A stretch of DNA of 64,000 nt from positions 930,001-994,000 of the forward strand of contig NZ_CP060587.1 of assembly GCF_014334735.1 (NCBI RefSeq), given 5' to 3'. This DNA is from Aeromicrobium senzhongii (GTDB lineage Bacteria; Actinomycetota; Actinomycetes; Propionibacteriales; Nocardioidaceae). The translations under genes and the position numbers were made by a program. Positions 1 through 9,262 of this stretch are shown here, in pieces; position 1 is the first letter of the stretch, and every line of letters starts with the position of its first letter. The notes below the pieces were generated by a model. The model was not told the DNA's origin, searched no databases, and saw only the letters and a program-made list of their open reading frames with translations.

Positions 1-1
1 G

Positions 2-601
2 CGCAGCTCGGGCGTGCCGGTCACGGTCGACGGTGCTCCCTCGGTCGAGCACCACGTCAGGGCCGAGACCGAGCACCTGCAACGGGTGCTGCACACGGCC
101 GAGCCGGCCATCGAGCGCGCGGCGGAGCTGCTGGCGGCCAGCGCGTCGGTCACCGTCGTCGGGCTGCGCAACAGCTACCCGGTCGCGCTCCACCTGGCCC
201 AGCAACTGGGCCAGGCACGCGCGCGCGTGCGTGTCTCGCCGGCGCCGGGTCAGTCGCTGTCCGACGATCTCGTGGGTCTCGGGCCGGAACACGCCGCCGT
301 GGTGGTCGCGTTCCGGCGGCGGCCCCCGCAGGTGCCCGGGCTGCTGCGGCTGCTGCGCGAGGAGGGCACACCGGTCGTGCTGCTCGGCGACCCGTCCGGG
401 CGACGGCTGGCGCGCCACGGCGACGTCTGGATCGAGTGCGGGGCGTCGACCCAGACCGCGTTCGACAGCTACGCGGCGGCGATGAGCGTCGTGGCGGCCC
501 TGTCGGCGCGCGTGCTGGACCGGGTGGGCCCCGATGCCACGGCACGGGCGGCGGCGATCGACGCGTCCTACCGCCTCGTCGGCGAGATCGAGGCCGGGTG
601 A
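2..601 (+). CDS. MurR/RpiR-type regulator, C-terminal SIS part (5' end outside window)
   Basis: The reading frame is open from the first bases, so the true start and the N-terminal helix-turn-helix expected for this family lie upstream. The visible ~199 residues look like a sugar-isomerase (SIS) sensor domain: a Rossmann-like strand with VVGLRNSYPVA near the start, a second strand-turn AAVVVAFRRRPPQ, and PVVLLGDPSGR. RpiR proteins use this domain to bind a phosphorylated or other small ligand. It ends 4 nt before the FAD-subunit gene, so it probably belongs to the same transcript and may control the oxidase/transport module. The ligand cannot be read from sequence; a purine-related effector is inferred from neighbours only. 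Confidence 0.7.
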   Translation, partial: RSSGVPVTVDGAPSVEHHVRAETEHLQRVLHTAEPAIERAAELLAASASVTVVGLRNSYPVALHLAQQLGQARARVRVSPAPGQSLSDDLVGLGPEHAAVVVAFRRRPPQVPGLLRLLREEGTPVVLLGDPSGRRLARHGDVWIECGASTQTAFDSYAAAMSVVAALSARVLDRVGPDATARAAAIDASYRLVGEIEAG

Positions 602-605
602 CCTG

Positions 606-1382
606 ATGGACCTGCACACCGTCGAGACGTTCCGGGCGGCCGGGACCGACCTGCGCCTGGCTCCGGGCGAGACGTGGGTGGCCGGCGGCACCTGGCTGTT
701 CTCCGAGCCGCAGCCCGGTGTGCGCGGCCTGGTCGACCTGACGGCTCTGGGCTGGCCGGCATGGGAGGAGCAACCCACCGGGGTGTCGATCGCGGCCACC
801 TGCACCGTCGCCGAGCTGGTCGAGCGCGCGGAGACGTCCGACCTGCCGGCGTGGGCGGTCGCGCGCCCGTGCGCCGAGTCGCTCGTGATGTCGACCAAGA
901 TCTGGGGCGCGGCGACGGTGGGCGGAAATGTCTGCCTCGCGCTGCCGGCCGGTGCGATGACGTCGCTGCTGGCGGGACTGGGTGCCACGGCGGTCGTGCT
1001 CGGGACGGCGGGGGAGCGCCGCGAACCGGTGGCCGACCTGGTGCGCGGGGTGCGGCGGACCTCCCTGGCCCCCGGCGAGGTGGTGCGGTCCTTCGAGATC
1101 GACCGCGAGGTGCTCGCCCGTCCGGCCGCCTTCCGGCGCTTCGCGCTCACCGACATGGGCCGGTCCGGCGGTGTCGTCATCGGCCGGTCCGTGGGCGACC
1201 GCGTCCTCGTGACGATCACCGGCGCGACCCGGCGCCCGTGGGTCCTCGACGTCGATCGCGGTTCCGTCGACGAGGTCCTGGGCCTGGTCGGCCGGTGGTA
1301 CGACGACCCCCACGGTGCCCCGGACTGGCGCCGGGCCCAGACCCGCCGGTGCGTGCACGAGATCCTCGAGGAGCTGTCATGA
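606..1382 (+). CDS. FAD-binding subunit of a molybdenum hydroxylase (XdhB/CoxM type)
   Basis: A 258-residue protein resembling the medium, FAD-binding subunit of xanthine dehydrogenase/CO dehydrogenase-type enzymes. It carries electrons from the iron-sulfur clusters to NAD or another acceptor. Visible features are the early GGTWLF loop (FAD pyrophosphate-binding region of this VAO-type fold) and TKIWGAATVGGNVCLALPAG, matching the second flavin loop (usually IRN.ATVGGN). At 258 residues it is slightly shorter than the usual ~290. ATG at 606 was chosen because it falls 4 nt after the preceding stop. Its stop overlaps the next start (ATGA), indicating translational coupling to the catalytic subunit. 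Confidence 0.85.
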   Translation: MDLHTVETFRAAGTDLRLAPGETWVAGGTWLFSEPQPGVRGLVDLTALGWPAWEEQPTGVSIAATCTVAELVERAETSDLPAWAVARPCAESLVMSTKIWGAATVGGNVCLALPAGAMTSLLAGLGATAVVLGTAGERREPVADLVRGVRRTSLAPGEVVRSFEIDREVLARPAAFRRFALTDMGRSGGVVIGRSVGDRVLVTITGATRRPWVLDVDRGSVDEVLGLVGRWYDDPHGAPDWRRAQTRRCVHEILEELS

Positions 1383-4108
1383 CCCGCATCAACGGGACCC
1401 CCGTCGACACGTCGCCCCGGCCGGGCCAGTGCCTGCGCACGTTCCTGCGCGAGCACGGGGGAACCGAGGTCAAGAAGGGCTGCGACGCCGGGGACTGCGG
1501 CGCCTGCACGGTGCTGTTGGACGGGAAGGCCGTGCACTCGTGCGTGACGCCGGCCGTGCGAGCCGTGGGTCACGAGGTCACCACGGTCGCGGGCCTCGGT
1601 GCGCCGGATGCGCTGCACGACGTCCAGCGCCGGTTCGTCGACGCGGCCGGGTTCCAGTGCGGGTTCTGCACCGCCGGCATGGTCGTCACGGCCGCGGCCC
1701 TCGACGAGGGTCTGGAGGACCGCGAGCCCCGGTGCCGGGCGATGAAGGGCAATCTGTGCCGTTGCACGGGATACCGCGCGATCCACGATGCCCTCGTGGG
1801 GAACGTCAACGTGCAGACCCCGCAGGACGGGCAGGCCTTCGGCACGTCGACGCGGTCGCCCGCGGCGGAGCGGATCGTCAGCGGACAGGAGCCGTACACG
1901 CTCGACCTCCCGGCCCCCGAGGGCCTGTTGCACGTGGCGGTGCTGGGCAGTCCGCACGCCCACGCCCGCATCGTGAGCATCGACGCGCGCCGCGCGGCCG
2001 CGCTCGACGGCGTGCACCTCGTGCTGACGCACCACGACGTCCCGGGCGTCCTGTACTCCACCGGTCGTCACGAGAACCGGCTCGACGACCCGGACGACAC
2101 GCGGATCCTCGACCCGGTGCTGCGCTTCCACGGGCAGCGGGTCGCGGTCGCGGTGGCCGAGACCGTCGCGCTGGCGCAGGCCGCACTGGCGCTGGTCGAG
2201 GTCGAGTACGAGCCGCTGCCGGCCGTCTTCGACCCTGAGGAGGCGCGACGTCCCGGCGCCCCCGTGCTGCACGGTGACAAGGACCCGGCCGAGTCCCGCG
2301 TCGCCGACCCGTCCCGCAACGTCGTCGCCCAGTTGCACGACGAGCACGGGGACGTCGAGACGGCACTGGCCTCGGCGCACGCGACGGTGTCGGGCACGTG
2401 GCGGACCGGACGGGTCTCGCACGCCCAGTTGGAGACCCACGGCGGCCTGGGTTGGCTGGACGACGACGGCACGCTCGTGGTGCGCACCAGCACGCAGGTG
2501 CCGTTCCTGGTGCGGGCCGAGCTGGCCCGGTTGTTCGACCTGCCGGCCGAGCGGGTGCGGGTCATCGCCGCCCGCGTCGGGGGCGGCTTCGGCGGCAAGC
2601 AGGAGCTGCTCGTCGAGGACCTGATCGCGCTGGCGGTGCTGCGCACCGGGCGTCCGGTCCAGTACGAGCTCAGCCGTGAGGACCAGTTCACGATCGTGCC
2701 GTGCCGACACCCGATGCGGGTCGAGGTCGCGCTGGGCGCGGACGCCGACGGCCACCTGGTCGCGATGAAGCTCGACGTCCTGACCGACACCGGTGCGTAC
2801 GGCAACCACGCGATCGGCGTGATGTTCCACGGCTGTCACGAGTCGGTGGCGCAGTACCGCTGCCCGAACAAGCGGGTGGACGCCGAGGCGGTCTACACGA
2901 ACCAGCTGCCCTCAGGTGCGTTCCGCGGTTACGGGCTGGGTCAGGTGATGTTCGGACTCGAGTCGGCGATGGACGAGTTGGCGCGCGAGCTGGGGATCGA
3001 CCCGCTCGAGCTCCGTCGCCGCAACGCCGTCGTGCCCGGCGATCCCTTCGTCGTGACGTCGGCCGAGCAGGGCGACCTGCAGTACGGGGGCTCGTACGGC
3101 CTGGACCAGTGCATCGACCTCGTGGACGAGGCGTTGGCGTCCGGACGAGGCCTCCCGGCGCCCGCGGGATGGCCCACCGGCCGCGGCGTCGCCATGGCGA
3201 TGATCGCGACGATCCCGCCGCGCGGGCACTTCTCGCACGTCACCGTCTCGGTCGACCCGTACGGCGTCTACACGGTGGCGGTGGGCACGGCCGAGTTCGG
3301 CAACGGCACCACGACGGTGCACGTCCAGCTCGTCGCGACCGAGCTGGGCACGACGCCCGACCGCGTCCGGGTGCTGCAGAGCGACACCGCGTCCTCCGGC
3401 TACGACACGGGCGCGTTCGGGTCCACGGGCTCGGTGGTCGCGGGTCGCGCCGTGCAGACCGCGGCCGAGCGCCTGCACGCGGAGCTCCTGACCCTCGCGG
3501 CACGGGCCGCGGGCGTCGACAGCGGCCACTGCGCGATCCGTCGAGACGGAGTCCTGCTGCCGGACGGGACGCTCGTGCCGTTCGCGCGGATCGCGCCCGA
3601 AGGGCTGACTGCCGACGGCAGCCACGACGGCACGCCGCGGTCGGTCGCGTTCAACGTGCACGGCTTCCGGGTCGCCGTCGACCCGGCCACGGGCGAGGTC
3701 CGGATCCTGCAGTCGGTGCACGCCGCCGACGCGGGTGTGGTCATCAACCCCGAGCAGCTGCGCGGCCAGATCGAGGGCGGCGTGGCGCAGGGGATCGGCT
3801 CGGCGCTGCAGGAGGAGATCGTGGTGGACGACGGGATCGTGGTCACCCGGACCTTCCGCAACTACCGCGTCCCGCAGATGGCCGACGTCCCGCACACCGA
3901 GGTGCTCCTGGCCCAGACCGTCGACGCACTCGGCCCGCGAGGGGCGAAGTCGATGAGCGAGGCGCCCTACAACCCTGTGGCCCCCGCGCTGGCGAACGCG
4001 ATCACCGAGGCGATCGGCGTGCGGCCGAGGGAGCTGCCGATGACCCGGGACCGGGTGTGGCGACTGGCGCAGCAGGTCAGCGGTGCAGGGGACCGCCGGT
4101 CCGACTGA
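1379..4108 (+). CDS. Fused 2Fe-2S / molybdopterin-binding subunit of xanthine-dehydrogenase-like oxidoreductase
   Basis: A 909-residue polypeptide joining two domains that are separate subunits in many bacterial xanthine dehydrogenases. Residues 1-~145 hold both 2Fe-2S clusters: plant-type ligands C35, C40, C43, C55, then the all-helical pair C94/C97 and C127/C129. From ~150 on is the Mo-pterin domain with the GGGFGGKQ loop and a C-terminal GPRGAKSMSEAP segment, whose Glu (E861) lines up with the catalytic base of the family (usually GVGE). The architecture and length resemble aldehyde-oxidoreductase (Mop)-type enzymes, but here a separate FAD subunit precedes it. Likely reaction: hydroxylation of a purine or similar N-heterocycle; the exact substrate is not determinable. 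Its last 32 nt overlap the convergent xdhC-like gene. Confidence 0.9.
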   Translation: MTRINGTPVDTSPRPGQCLRTFLREHGGTEVKKGCDAGDCGACTVLLDGKAVHSCVTPAVRAVGHEVTTVAGLGAPDALHDVQRRFVDAAGFQCGFCTAGMVVTAAALDEGLEDREPRCRAMKGNLCRCTGYRAIHDALVGNVNVQTPQDGQAFGTSTRSPAAERIVSGQEPYTLDLPAPEGLLHVAVLGSPHAHARIVSIDARRAAALDGVHLVLTHHDVPGVLYSTGRHENRLDDPDDTRILDPVLRFHGQRVAVAVAETVALAQAALALVEVEYEPLPAVFDPEEARRPGAPVLHGDKDPAESRVADPSRNVVAQLHDEHGDVETALASAHATVSGTWRTGRVSHAQLETHGGLGWLDDDGTLVVRTSTQVPFLVRAELARLFDLPAERVRVIAARVGGGFGGKQELLVEDLIALAVLRTGRPVQYELSREDQFTIVPCRHPMRVEVALGADADGHLVAMKLDVLTDTGAYGNHAIGVMFHGCHESVAQYRCPNKRVDAEAVYTNQLPSGAFRGYGLGQVMFGLESAMDELARELGIDPLELRRRNAVVPGDPFVVTSAEQGDLQYGGSYGLDQCIDLVDEALASGRGLPAPAGWPTGRGVAMAMIATIPPRGHFSHVTVSVDPYGVYTVAVGTAEFGNGTTTVHVQLVATELGTTPDRVRVLQSDTASSGYDTGAFGSTGSVVAGRAVQTAAERLHAELLTLAARAAGVDSGHCAIRRDGVLLPDGTLVPFARIAPEGLTADGSHDGTPRSVAFNVHGFRVAVDPATGEVRILQSVHAADAGVVINPEQLRGQIEGGVAQGIGSALQEEIVVDDGIVVTRTFRNYRVPQMADVPHTEVLLAQTVDALGPRGAKSMSEAPYNPVAPALANAITEAIGVRPRELPMTRDRVWRLAQQVSGAGDRRSD

Positions 4109-5009
4109 GCGGGAGACCGGTCGCCCCGTGCTGGACGGCGAGGACCTCGGCGAGGATGGCCACGGCCGTGTGCTCGGGCGTCGAGCCGCCGAGGTCGAGC
4201 CCGATCGGCGAGCGCAGCCGCGCGATCTCGGCGGTCGTGGCCCCCAGCTCGCGGAGCGCCTCGACCCGGCGCTCGTGCGTGGCGCGCGAGCCCATCGCGC
4301 CGACGTACCCCGCGCCGGCACGCAGTGCGGCGAGGATCGCGGGGGTGTCGTGCCCGAGGTCGTGCCCCAGGACGCAGATCGCGTCGTCGGGCGCCCAGCC
4401 CCGCTCGGCGATCCACGCGCCGGGAGGGCCGACGACGACCGCGGTCGCGTCGGGGAAGCGCTCCTTCGTCGCGAACGTGGCGCGGTGGTCCAGGACGGTC
4501 ACGGCGAAGCCGGTGCGCGCGGCCAGGGCGCCCAGTGCCACACCGAACTCGACCGCGCCGACGACGACGAGGTGGCGTGGCCGGCGCACGGAGAGCGTCA
4601 CCACCGGGTCGTCGGCGCAGCCCCGGCCGAGGGCGTCCAGCGACAGGGTCGCGTCCAACCCGGCGGCGGCGCGCTCGACCTGGTGCCAGGCCGCGTCGTC
4701 GAGCGCGGCGACGTCGCTGATGAGGACCTCGACGGTGCCCCCGCACATCAGGCCCGGCTCCAGCCAGTCGCCCACGCCGTAGCGGCGCCGTCGGGCCGGT
4801 CCGCCCGCGAGGACCTGCTCGCACTCCGCCACCAGGTCGGCCTCGACGCACCCGCCCGAGACGCTGCCGGCGACGCGACCGGTGTCGTCGACGGCCAGGG
4901 CGGCGCCGACGCCCCGCGGGGCGCTGCCGTCCACGGCGACCAGGGTGGCCACCGCGACCCGGCGGCCCTCGGCCGACCAGGCTCGAAGGGTGGTGGCGAT
5001 CTGCAGCAT
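4077..5009 (-). CDS. XdhC/CoxI-family molybdenum cofactor insertion protein
   Basis: A 310-residue XdhC-type protein. The family binds molybdenum cofactor, helps its sulfuration and inserts it into xanthine dehydrogenase. The N-terminal XdhC/CoxI signature is visible (GSAPRGVGAALAV, then GSVSGGCVE with its conserved Cys, then MCGGTVEV), followed by a C-terminal Rossmann half (residues ~170-290) ending in YVGAMGSRATHERRVEAL. The nucleotide loop reads GAVEFG, where family members usually have a GAGHV-like loop, so dinucleotide binding may be altered. It is encoded opposite the oxidase genes, overlaps the catalytic subunit by 32 nt, and has its own promoter facing the deaminase gene. Confidence 0.85.
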   Translation of the reverse strand: MLQIATTLRAWSAEGRRVAVATLVAVDGSAPRGVGAALAVDDTGRVAGSVSGGCVEADLVAECEQVLAGGPARRRRYGVGDWLEPGLMCGGTVEVLISDVAALDDAAWHQVERAAAGLDATLSLDALGRGCADDPVVTLSVRRPRHLVVVGAVEFGVALGALAARTGFAVTVLDHRATFATKERFPDATAVVVGPPGAWIAERGWAPDDAICVLGHDLGHDTPAILAALRAGAGYVGAMGSRATHERRVEALRELGATTAEIARLRSPIGLDLGGSTPEHTAVAILAEVLAVQHGATGLPLSRTGGPLHR

Positions 5010-5015
5010 GGGGCG

Positions 5016-5021
5016 ACACTA
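5016..5021 (-). promoter_or_regulatory. -10 box of the xdhC-like gene (leaderless)
   Basis: On the minus strand TAGTGT lies 6 nt before the ATG at 5009, so the transcript would begin at or very near the start codon. The inverted pair GTGTTTC (5030-5036) / GAAACAC (5065-5071) in the same divergent spacer could be an operator. Confidence 0.5.
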
Positions 5022-5114
5022 AGAGACGCGTGTTTCATGCGGGGGACGGCGACGAAACGGACAGGAAACACCCGCTTGCGACGATGACCGTCCGCCCCGT
5101 CCCGAAGGAGCTCC

Positions 5115-5591
5115 ATGACGCGACAGCACGACATCCGGTGGTTGGGGACGGCGATCGACCTCGCCGTCGAGAACGTCGACGCCGGCGGCGGGCCCTTCGC
5201 CGCCCTGGTCGTCCGCGGGGACGAGCTGATCGCGACGGGCCGGAACCGGGTCACCCCGGACGTCGACCCCAGCGCCCACGCCGAGGTGGTCGCGATCCGT
5301 GCCGCGTGCCGCGAGATCGGCGATTTCTCGCTGGCAGGACTGACCTTGTACACGTCGTGCGAGCCGTGTCCGATGTGCCTGGCGACCTCGCTGTGGGCCC
5401 GGGTCGACCGGGTCGTCTACGCCGCCGACCGTGACGACGCGGCGCGCGGCGGCTTCGACGATCGCGAGTTCTACGACCTGTTCGCCCGGGATCGGTCGAC
5501 GTGGCCGACGGCGGTGGTGGAGGCCCGTCCGGCCGACGCCGAGCGACCGTTCACCACGTGGCTGTCCAAGGCCGACCGCGTCCCTTACTGA
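5115..5591 (+). CDS. Nucleoside/guanine deaminase-like zinc enzyme
   Basis: A 158-residue cytidine-deaminase-superfamily protein. Zinc ligands and catalytic residues are present: H55-A56-E57 (general acid/base Glu) and PCPMC with C85 and C88. Size and the C-terminal aromatic/Tyr tail (KADRVPY) fit guanine deaminase (GuaD) more than the tRNA adenosine deaminase TadA, but the two are hard to separate by eye. Guanine deamination yields xanthine, the substrate of xanthine dehydrogenase, which fits the neighbouring oxidase. ATG at 5115 follows an AAGGAG ribosome site (5104-5109). The 105-nt spacer to the divergent xdhC gene must hold both promoters. Confidence 0.8.
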   Translation: MTRQHDIRWLGTAIDLAVENVDAGGGPFAALVVRGDELIATGRNRVTPDVDPSAHAEVVAIRAACREIGDFSLAGLTLYTSCEPCPMCLATSLWARVDRVVYAADRDDAARGGFDDREFYDLFARDRSTWPTAVVEARPADAERPFTTWLSKADRVPY

Positions 5592-5599
5592 CCGCCGAG

Positions 5600-5655
5600 G
5601 ATTAACGCCCACGTAATCGGCTGCGTCGAGACGTGAAACGAACCGCTCATAGCGT
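5600..5655 (+). promoter_or_regulatory. Promoter/operator region of the ABC importer operon
   Basis: An inverted repeat GATTA-N9-TAATC (5600-5618) lies upstream of a TAGCGT -10 candidate (5650-5655). A transcript from it would carry a leader of about 60 nt before the ATG at 5722. The assignment rests on motif appearance only. Confidence 0.35.
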
Positions 5656-5721
5656 CACGGCCTGACACGGGGGTTTCGTCGCAGCGGTCGAACAGGTCGC
5701 TCGGACTAGGGAGTTCACACC

Positions 5722-6783
5722 ATGAAGATGTCGTTCCGTCGAGGTCATGGCGCGCGGTGGGCCGTCGCGCTGTCGGCCGCAGCACTCACTCTGGCCGCGT
5801 GCGGCTCCGACTCCGAGGACTCGGGTTCGGGTTCGGGTGGAGAGGCCGACTTCGGCGCGCTGACCGTGCAGCTGTCGTGGGTCAAGAACGCCGAGTTCGC
5901 GGGTGAGTTCATGGCCGACTCCAAGGGCTACTTCGCCGACGCCGGCTTCTCCAGCGTGAAGCTCAACGCCGGCCCGGGCGCGACCGAGAACCTGGTGGCG
6001 TCGGGCAAGGCCGACTTCGGCCTGACGAACGCCGTGACCGCCGCCCAGGTGATCACGCAGGAGGACGCGCCGCTGAAGATCATCGGCACGACCTACCAGA
6101 AGAACCCCTTCACGATCCTGTCGCGCAAGGACACGGGCAACATCGCGACCCCCGCCGACCTCAAGGGCAAGAAGATCGGCGTGCAGGCCGGCGGCAACGA
6201 GATCCTGTTCAAGGCGCTGCTGTCCGCGAACGACATCAAGGAGGACGAGGTCACGATCGTCCCCGTCGAGTACGACCCGGCGCCGCTGGTCAACAAGGAG
6301 GTCGACGGGTTCGTCGCGTACCTGACCAACGAGTCGATTCTGGTCGCGTCGCAGGGCATCGAGGTCACCAACCTGCCCTTCGCCGACAACGGGCTGCCGT
6401 TCGTCGCCGAGTCGATCATCGCGACCGACCAGACCATCGAGGAGGAGCCCGAGATGGTCAAGGCGTTCCTCGAGGCCGAGATCAAGGGCTGGAAGGACGC
6501 GTGCGCGGACCTCGAGGCCGGCGCGAAGCTCGCCGTCGACGAGTACGGCAAGGACCTCAAGCTCGAGCTGCCCAAGGAGATCGAGCAGAACACCGTGCAG
6601 TGCGAGGACCTCATCAACACCGACGAGACCGCGACGAACGGCATCTTCACGATCAGCGACGAGTTGCTGGCCGAGAACCTGAAGTCGCTGGCCGGTGCCG
6701 GCATCGACGTCGAGGCCGACGAGGTCTTCGACCTGTCGCTGCTGGACGAGCTCTACGAGGAGAAGCCCGACCTCAAGGGCTGA
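5722..6783 (+). CDS. ABC transporter substrate-binding lipoprotein, NMT1/THI5-like
   Basis: A 353-residue exported receptor. It has a basic N-terminus, a hydrophobic signal segment and a lipobox ending LAAC with C27 as the predicted lipidated residue, followed by a Ser/Gly/Asp-rich linker. The mature part resembles the NMT1/THI5-like (ThiY, SsuA/TauA-related) fold: [17 protein letters not shown] with ligand-facing Trp and Asn, KADFGLTNA, and [14 protein letters not shown]. Members bind pyrimidines, riboflavin-type molecules, alkanesulfonates or nitrate. With xanthine-dehydrogenase and deaminase genes next door, a purine or pyrimidine-like ligand is the best inference. First gene of a five-gene run to 9806. 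Confidence 0.85.
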   Translation: MKMSFRRGHGARWAVALSAAALTLAACGSDSEDSGSGSGGEADFGALTVQLSWVKNAEFAGEFMADSKGYFADAGFSSVKLNAGPGATENLVASGKADFGLTNAVTAAQVITQEDAPLKIIGTTYQKNPFTILSRKDTGNIATPADLKGKKIGVQAGGNEILFKALLSANDIKEDEVTIVPVEYDPAPLVNKEVDGFVAYLTNESILVASQGIEVTNLPFADNGLPFVAESIIATDQTIEEEPEMVKAFLEAEIKGWKDACADLEAGAKLAVDEYGKDLKLELPKEIEQNTVQCEDLINTDETATNGIFTISDELLAENLKSLAGAGIDVEADEVFDLSLLDELYEEKPDLKG

Positions 6784-6790
6784 CGGATCG

Positions 6791-7627
6791 ATGAGCACGC
6801 CCGAAGTGCTGGCCGCGTCCGGTGCCGTGGGAGCCGATGGCTCCCTCGGCACCGGCGTCCGCCTGCAGAACCTGACCAAGACGTTCACGATGGGGCGCAA
6901 GAGCGTCACCGCGTTGGACGACGCCACCCTCTTCACCGACCGGGGCAGCTTCCTGTCGCTGCTGGGACCGTCGGGCTGCGGCAAGTCCACGATCCTGCGC
7001 ATCCTGGCGGGTCTGGAGAAGCCGACCAGCGGCACGGCGCTCGTCGACGGGAAGTCGCCGCTGGAGCTGCGTCGCAACCACGAGCTGGGCATCGCCTTCC
7101 AGGACTCGGCGCTCCTGCCGTGGCGCAGCGTGCTGTCGAACGTCCGGCTGCCGTTCGAGGTCTCGGGCCGCACGGCCGACGAGGCGCTCGTGGCCGAGCT
7201 GATCAAGCTGGTCGGGCTCGAGGGGTTCGAGAAGGCCAAGCCGGCGCAGCTCTCGGGCGGCATGCGCCAGCGCGTCTCGATCGCCCGGGCGCTCGTGGTC
7301 AAGCCCTCGGTGCTGCTGCTGGACGAGCCGTTCGGTGCGCTCGACGACATGACACGCCAGCGGCTCAACATCGAGCTGCTGCGGATCTGGACCGAGAAGC
7401 CCGCGACGACGCTCATGGTCACGCACGGCATCTCCGAGGCGATCTTCCTGTCCGACCAGGTCGCGGTGATGAGCGCGCGCCCCGGACGGGTCGTCGAGGT
7501 CATCGACGTCGACCTGCCCCGCCCGCGCGTGCCGGAGATGATGCGCACGCCCGAGTTCCACGCGCTGCACGACCGGGCCTCGGAGCTGCTGTTCGGAGCG
7601 CACGGAGTGGCCGCCGATGGCCAGTGA
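6791..7627 (+). CDS. ABC transporter ATP-binding protein (SsuB/TauB-like)
   Basis: A 278-residue ATPase energising the adjacent permeases at the inner membrane face. Walker A is GPSGCGKST (residues 59-67), the Q-loop reads [10 protein letters not shown], the signature is [15 protein letters not shown], Walker [14 protein letters not shown], and the switch His is in MVTHGISEA. This pattern is typical of the nitrate/sulfonate/taurine/thiamine-precursor importer family. ATG at 6791 is chosen 7 nt after the receptor's stop; longer in-frame starts would overlap that gene. An N-terminal extension of ~20 residues precedes the first strand. The next gene starts before this one ends (11-nt overlap). 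Confidence 0.9.
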   Translation: MSTPEVLAASGAVGADGSLGTGVRLQNLTKTFTMGRKSVTALDDATLFTDRGSFLSLLGPSGCGKSTILRILAGLEKPTSGTALVDGKSPLELRRNHELGIAFQDSALLPWRSVLSNVRLPFEVSGRTADEALVAELIKLVGLEGFEKAKPAQLSGGMRQRVSIARALVVKPSVLLLDEPFGALDDMTRQRLNIELLRIWTEKPATTLMVTHGISEAIFLSDQVAVMSARPGRVVEVIDVDLPRPRVPEMMRTPEFHALHDRASELLFGAHGVAADGQ

Positions 7628-8438
7628 GTCCCGGACGAGGACCGTCCTCACCGGCTCGATCGGTCTCGGGGCGATCGTGCTGGTGTGGGCCGTGGCCGCC
7701 GCGACGGTGTTCGCGGACAAGGCGATCCCGACGCCGTGGGGCGTGATCACCGGGTTCGCCGACGACGGCTTCGAGTTCTACCGGAGCAACTTCACCGGCA
7801 CGGTGACCGAGGCGGCCATCGGCTTCTTCTGGGGCAACCTGATCGCCTTGGCGCTCGCGGCCGTGGTGCTGCTGGTGCCGCTCTTCGAGAAGGTCGTCAC
7901 GCAGATCGCGGTGATCAGCTATTGCGTCCCGGTCGTGGCGGTCGTCCCGATCCTCTACATCATCCTGGGGCCGCCGGAGACGCCCACCGATCCGTCGCCC
8001 ACGGCGGTCGTCCTCGCGGGTGTCTCGGTGTTCTTCACGACCGTCGTCGGGGCGGTGCTCGGCTTCCGGTCCGCCGACCCGACGAGCCTCGACGTCGTCA
8101 GCGTGTACGGCGGCGGACGCTGGAAGCAGATGACGAAGGTGCAGCTCATGTCGGCGGTGCCGGCGATCATCTCGGCGCTGCAGGTCGCTGCGCCGGCGGC
8201 GTTCCTCGGCGCGATCCTGGGCGAGTACATCGGCGGCCTCGACCGCGGCGTCGGGCCGGCGTTGGTCAACGCCCAGCAGAGCCTCGACGTCGAGCGCGCC
8301 TGGGGGATCATGTTCGTCTGCGCGCTGGTCGCGGGTCTGGCCTACGCGATCCTGGGCCTGGTCGGCCGGATCTTCGCCTCGTGGTCGGCGGGGACGTCGA
8401 TCCCGGGTTCCTCGTGGCTCCGGGGAGGGACGGCGTGA
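7617..8438 (+). CDS. ABC transporter permease, first of two
   Basis: A 273-residue integral membrane protein with about six hydrophobic segments, of the SsuC/TauC/ThiX-like binding-protein-dependent permease family. The cytoplasmic coupling (EAA-type) loop is recognisable around [21 protein letters not shown]. The first segment (residues ~12-32) starts near the N-terminus. It starts inside the ATPase gene and its TGA overlaps the GTG of the next permease, so the three are translationally coupled. It is clearly related to, but divergent from, the permease that follows, suggesting that the transporter core is a heterodimer. Confidence 0.85.
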   Translation: MASESRTRTVLTGSIGLGAIVLVWAVAAATVFADKAIPTPWGVITGFADDGFEFYRSNFTGTVTEAAIGFFWGNLIALALAAVVLLVPLFEKVVTQIAVISYCVPVVAVVPILYIILGPPETPTDPSPTAVVLAGVSVFFTTVVGAVLGFRSADPTSLDVVSVYGGGRWKQMTKVQLMSAVPAIISALQVAAPAAFLGAILGEYIGGLDRGVGPALVNAQQSLDVERAWGIMFVCALVAGLAYAILGLVGRIFASWSAGTSIPGSSWLRGGTA

Positions 8439-9262
8439 GCGCGGCGGCTCCGGTCCGCGAGAGCGTCGCGCTGACGATCGGTCGCGGGGTGGCCCGCGCT
8501 CTCGGCAACGCCCTGCTGGTCGTCGTCATGGTCTACCTGCTGTGGATCCTGGTCGTGGGGCTGGTCGACAACCCCTTCGTGGCGAAGGGTCCCGGCGACG
8601 TCGCCGAGTACCTGATCACCGGCGACGACGCCGCCCAGCACCGCTCCGAGGTGATGGAGCAGCTGATGGTGACGCTGCGCGACGCGGCGATCGGATTCAC
8701 CGCGGGCATGCTCGCGGCAATCCTGCTGGCCGGCGCGATCGTGCTGTCGCGTGGCGTCGAGTCCACGGTCATGCCGGTCGCGATGATCCTGCGCGCGGTG
8801 CCGCTGATCGCCCTCGCGCCCGTGATCCGGCTGATCTTCGGCCGGGGGATCTCGACGGTGGCGGTGATGAGCGGCATCGTCGTGCTGTTCCCGGCGCTCG
8901 TCGGCATCGTGTTCGGGCTGCGCTCGTCGAGCAAGCAGATGCACGACGTCGTGCAGGTCTACGGCGGCAGTGAGCGCGACGTCCTGTTCAAGGTCTCGTT
9001 CCCGTCGGCACTGCCCTCGCTCTTCGCGGCGATCCGGATCTCGGTGCCGGGCGCCATCACCGGCGCTCTGATCGCCGAGTGGCTCGCCACCGGGAAGGGC
9101 ATCGGGTACGCCGTGGTGTCCGCGGCCGGGCAGTCCAAGAACAACGAGGTCTGGGCGCTGGTCATCGTCGTGACGCTCGTGTCGCTGCTGCTCTACACGC
9201 TTGCGCAGGTGCTGGAGACGTTCGTGCTGGCGCGGTACGGCAAGGACGCGGGCCGTGCCTGA
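8435..9262 (+). CDS. ABC transporter permease, second of two
   Basis: A 275-residue membrane permease starting at a GTG that overlaps the previous stop by 4 nt. It has about six hydrophobic segments, a longer soluble loop near residues 40-75, and a coupling loop EWLATGKGIGYAVVSAAGQS near residues 215-235 that matches the family EAA motif better than its partner does. It ends in LARYGKDAGRA. Its 3' end overlaps the start of the nucleotidyltransferase gene by 8 nt. It probably pairs with the first permease to form the substrate channel, with the single ATPase as a homodimer beneath (inference). Confidence 0.85.
   Translation: MSAAAPVRESVALTIGRGVARALGNALLVVVMVYLLWILVVGLVDNPFVAKGPGDVAEYLITGDDAAQHRSEVMEQLMVTLRDAAIGFTAGMLAAILLAGAIVLSRGVESTVMPVAMILRAVPLIALAPVIRLIFGRGISTVAVMSGIVVLFPALVGIVFGLRSSSKQMHDVVQVYGGSERDVLFKVSFPSALPSLFAAIRISVPGAITGALIAEWLATGKGIGYAVVSAAGQSKNNEVWALVIVVTLVSLLLYTLAQVLETFVLARYGKDAGRA

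Noticed and set aside
5722-9262. ABC importer as a thiamine-precursor (ThiXYZ) system
   Set aside because: The receptor fold allows it, but there is no TPP riboswitch-like leader and no thi gene nearby; the enzymes around it are molybdenum hydroxylase and deaminase.
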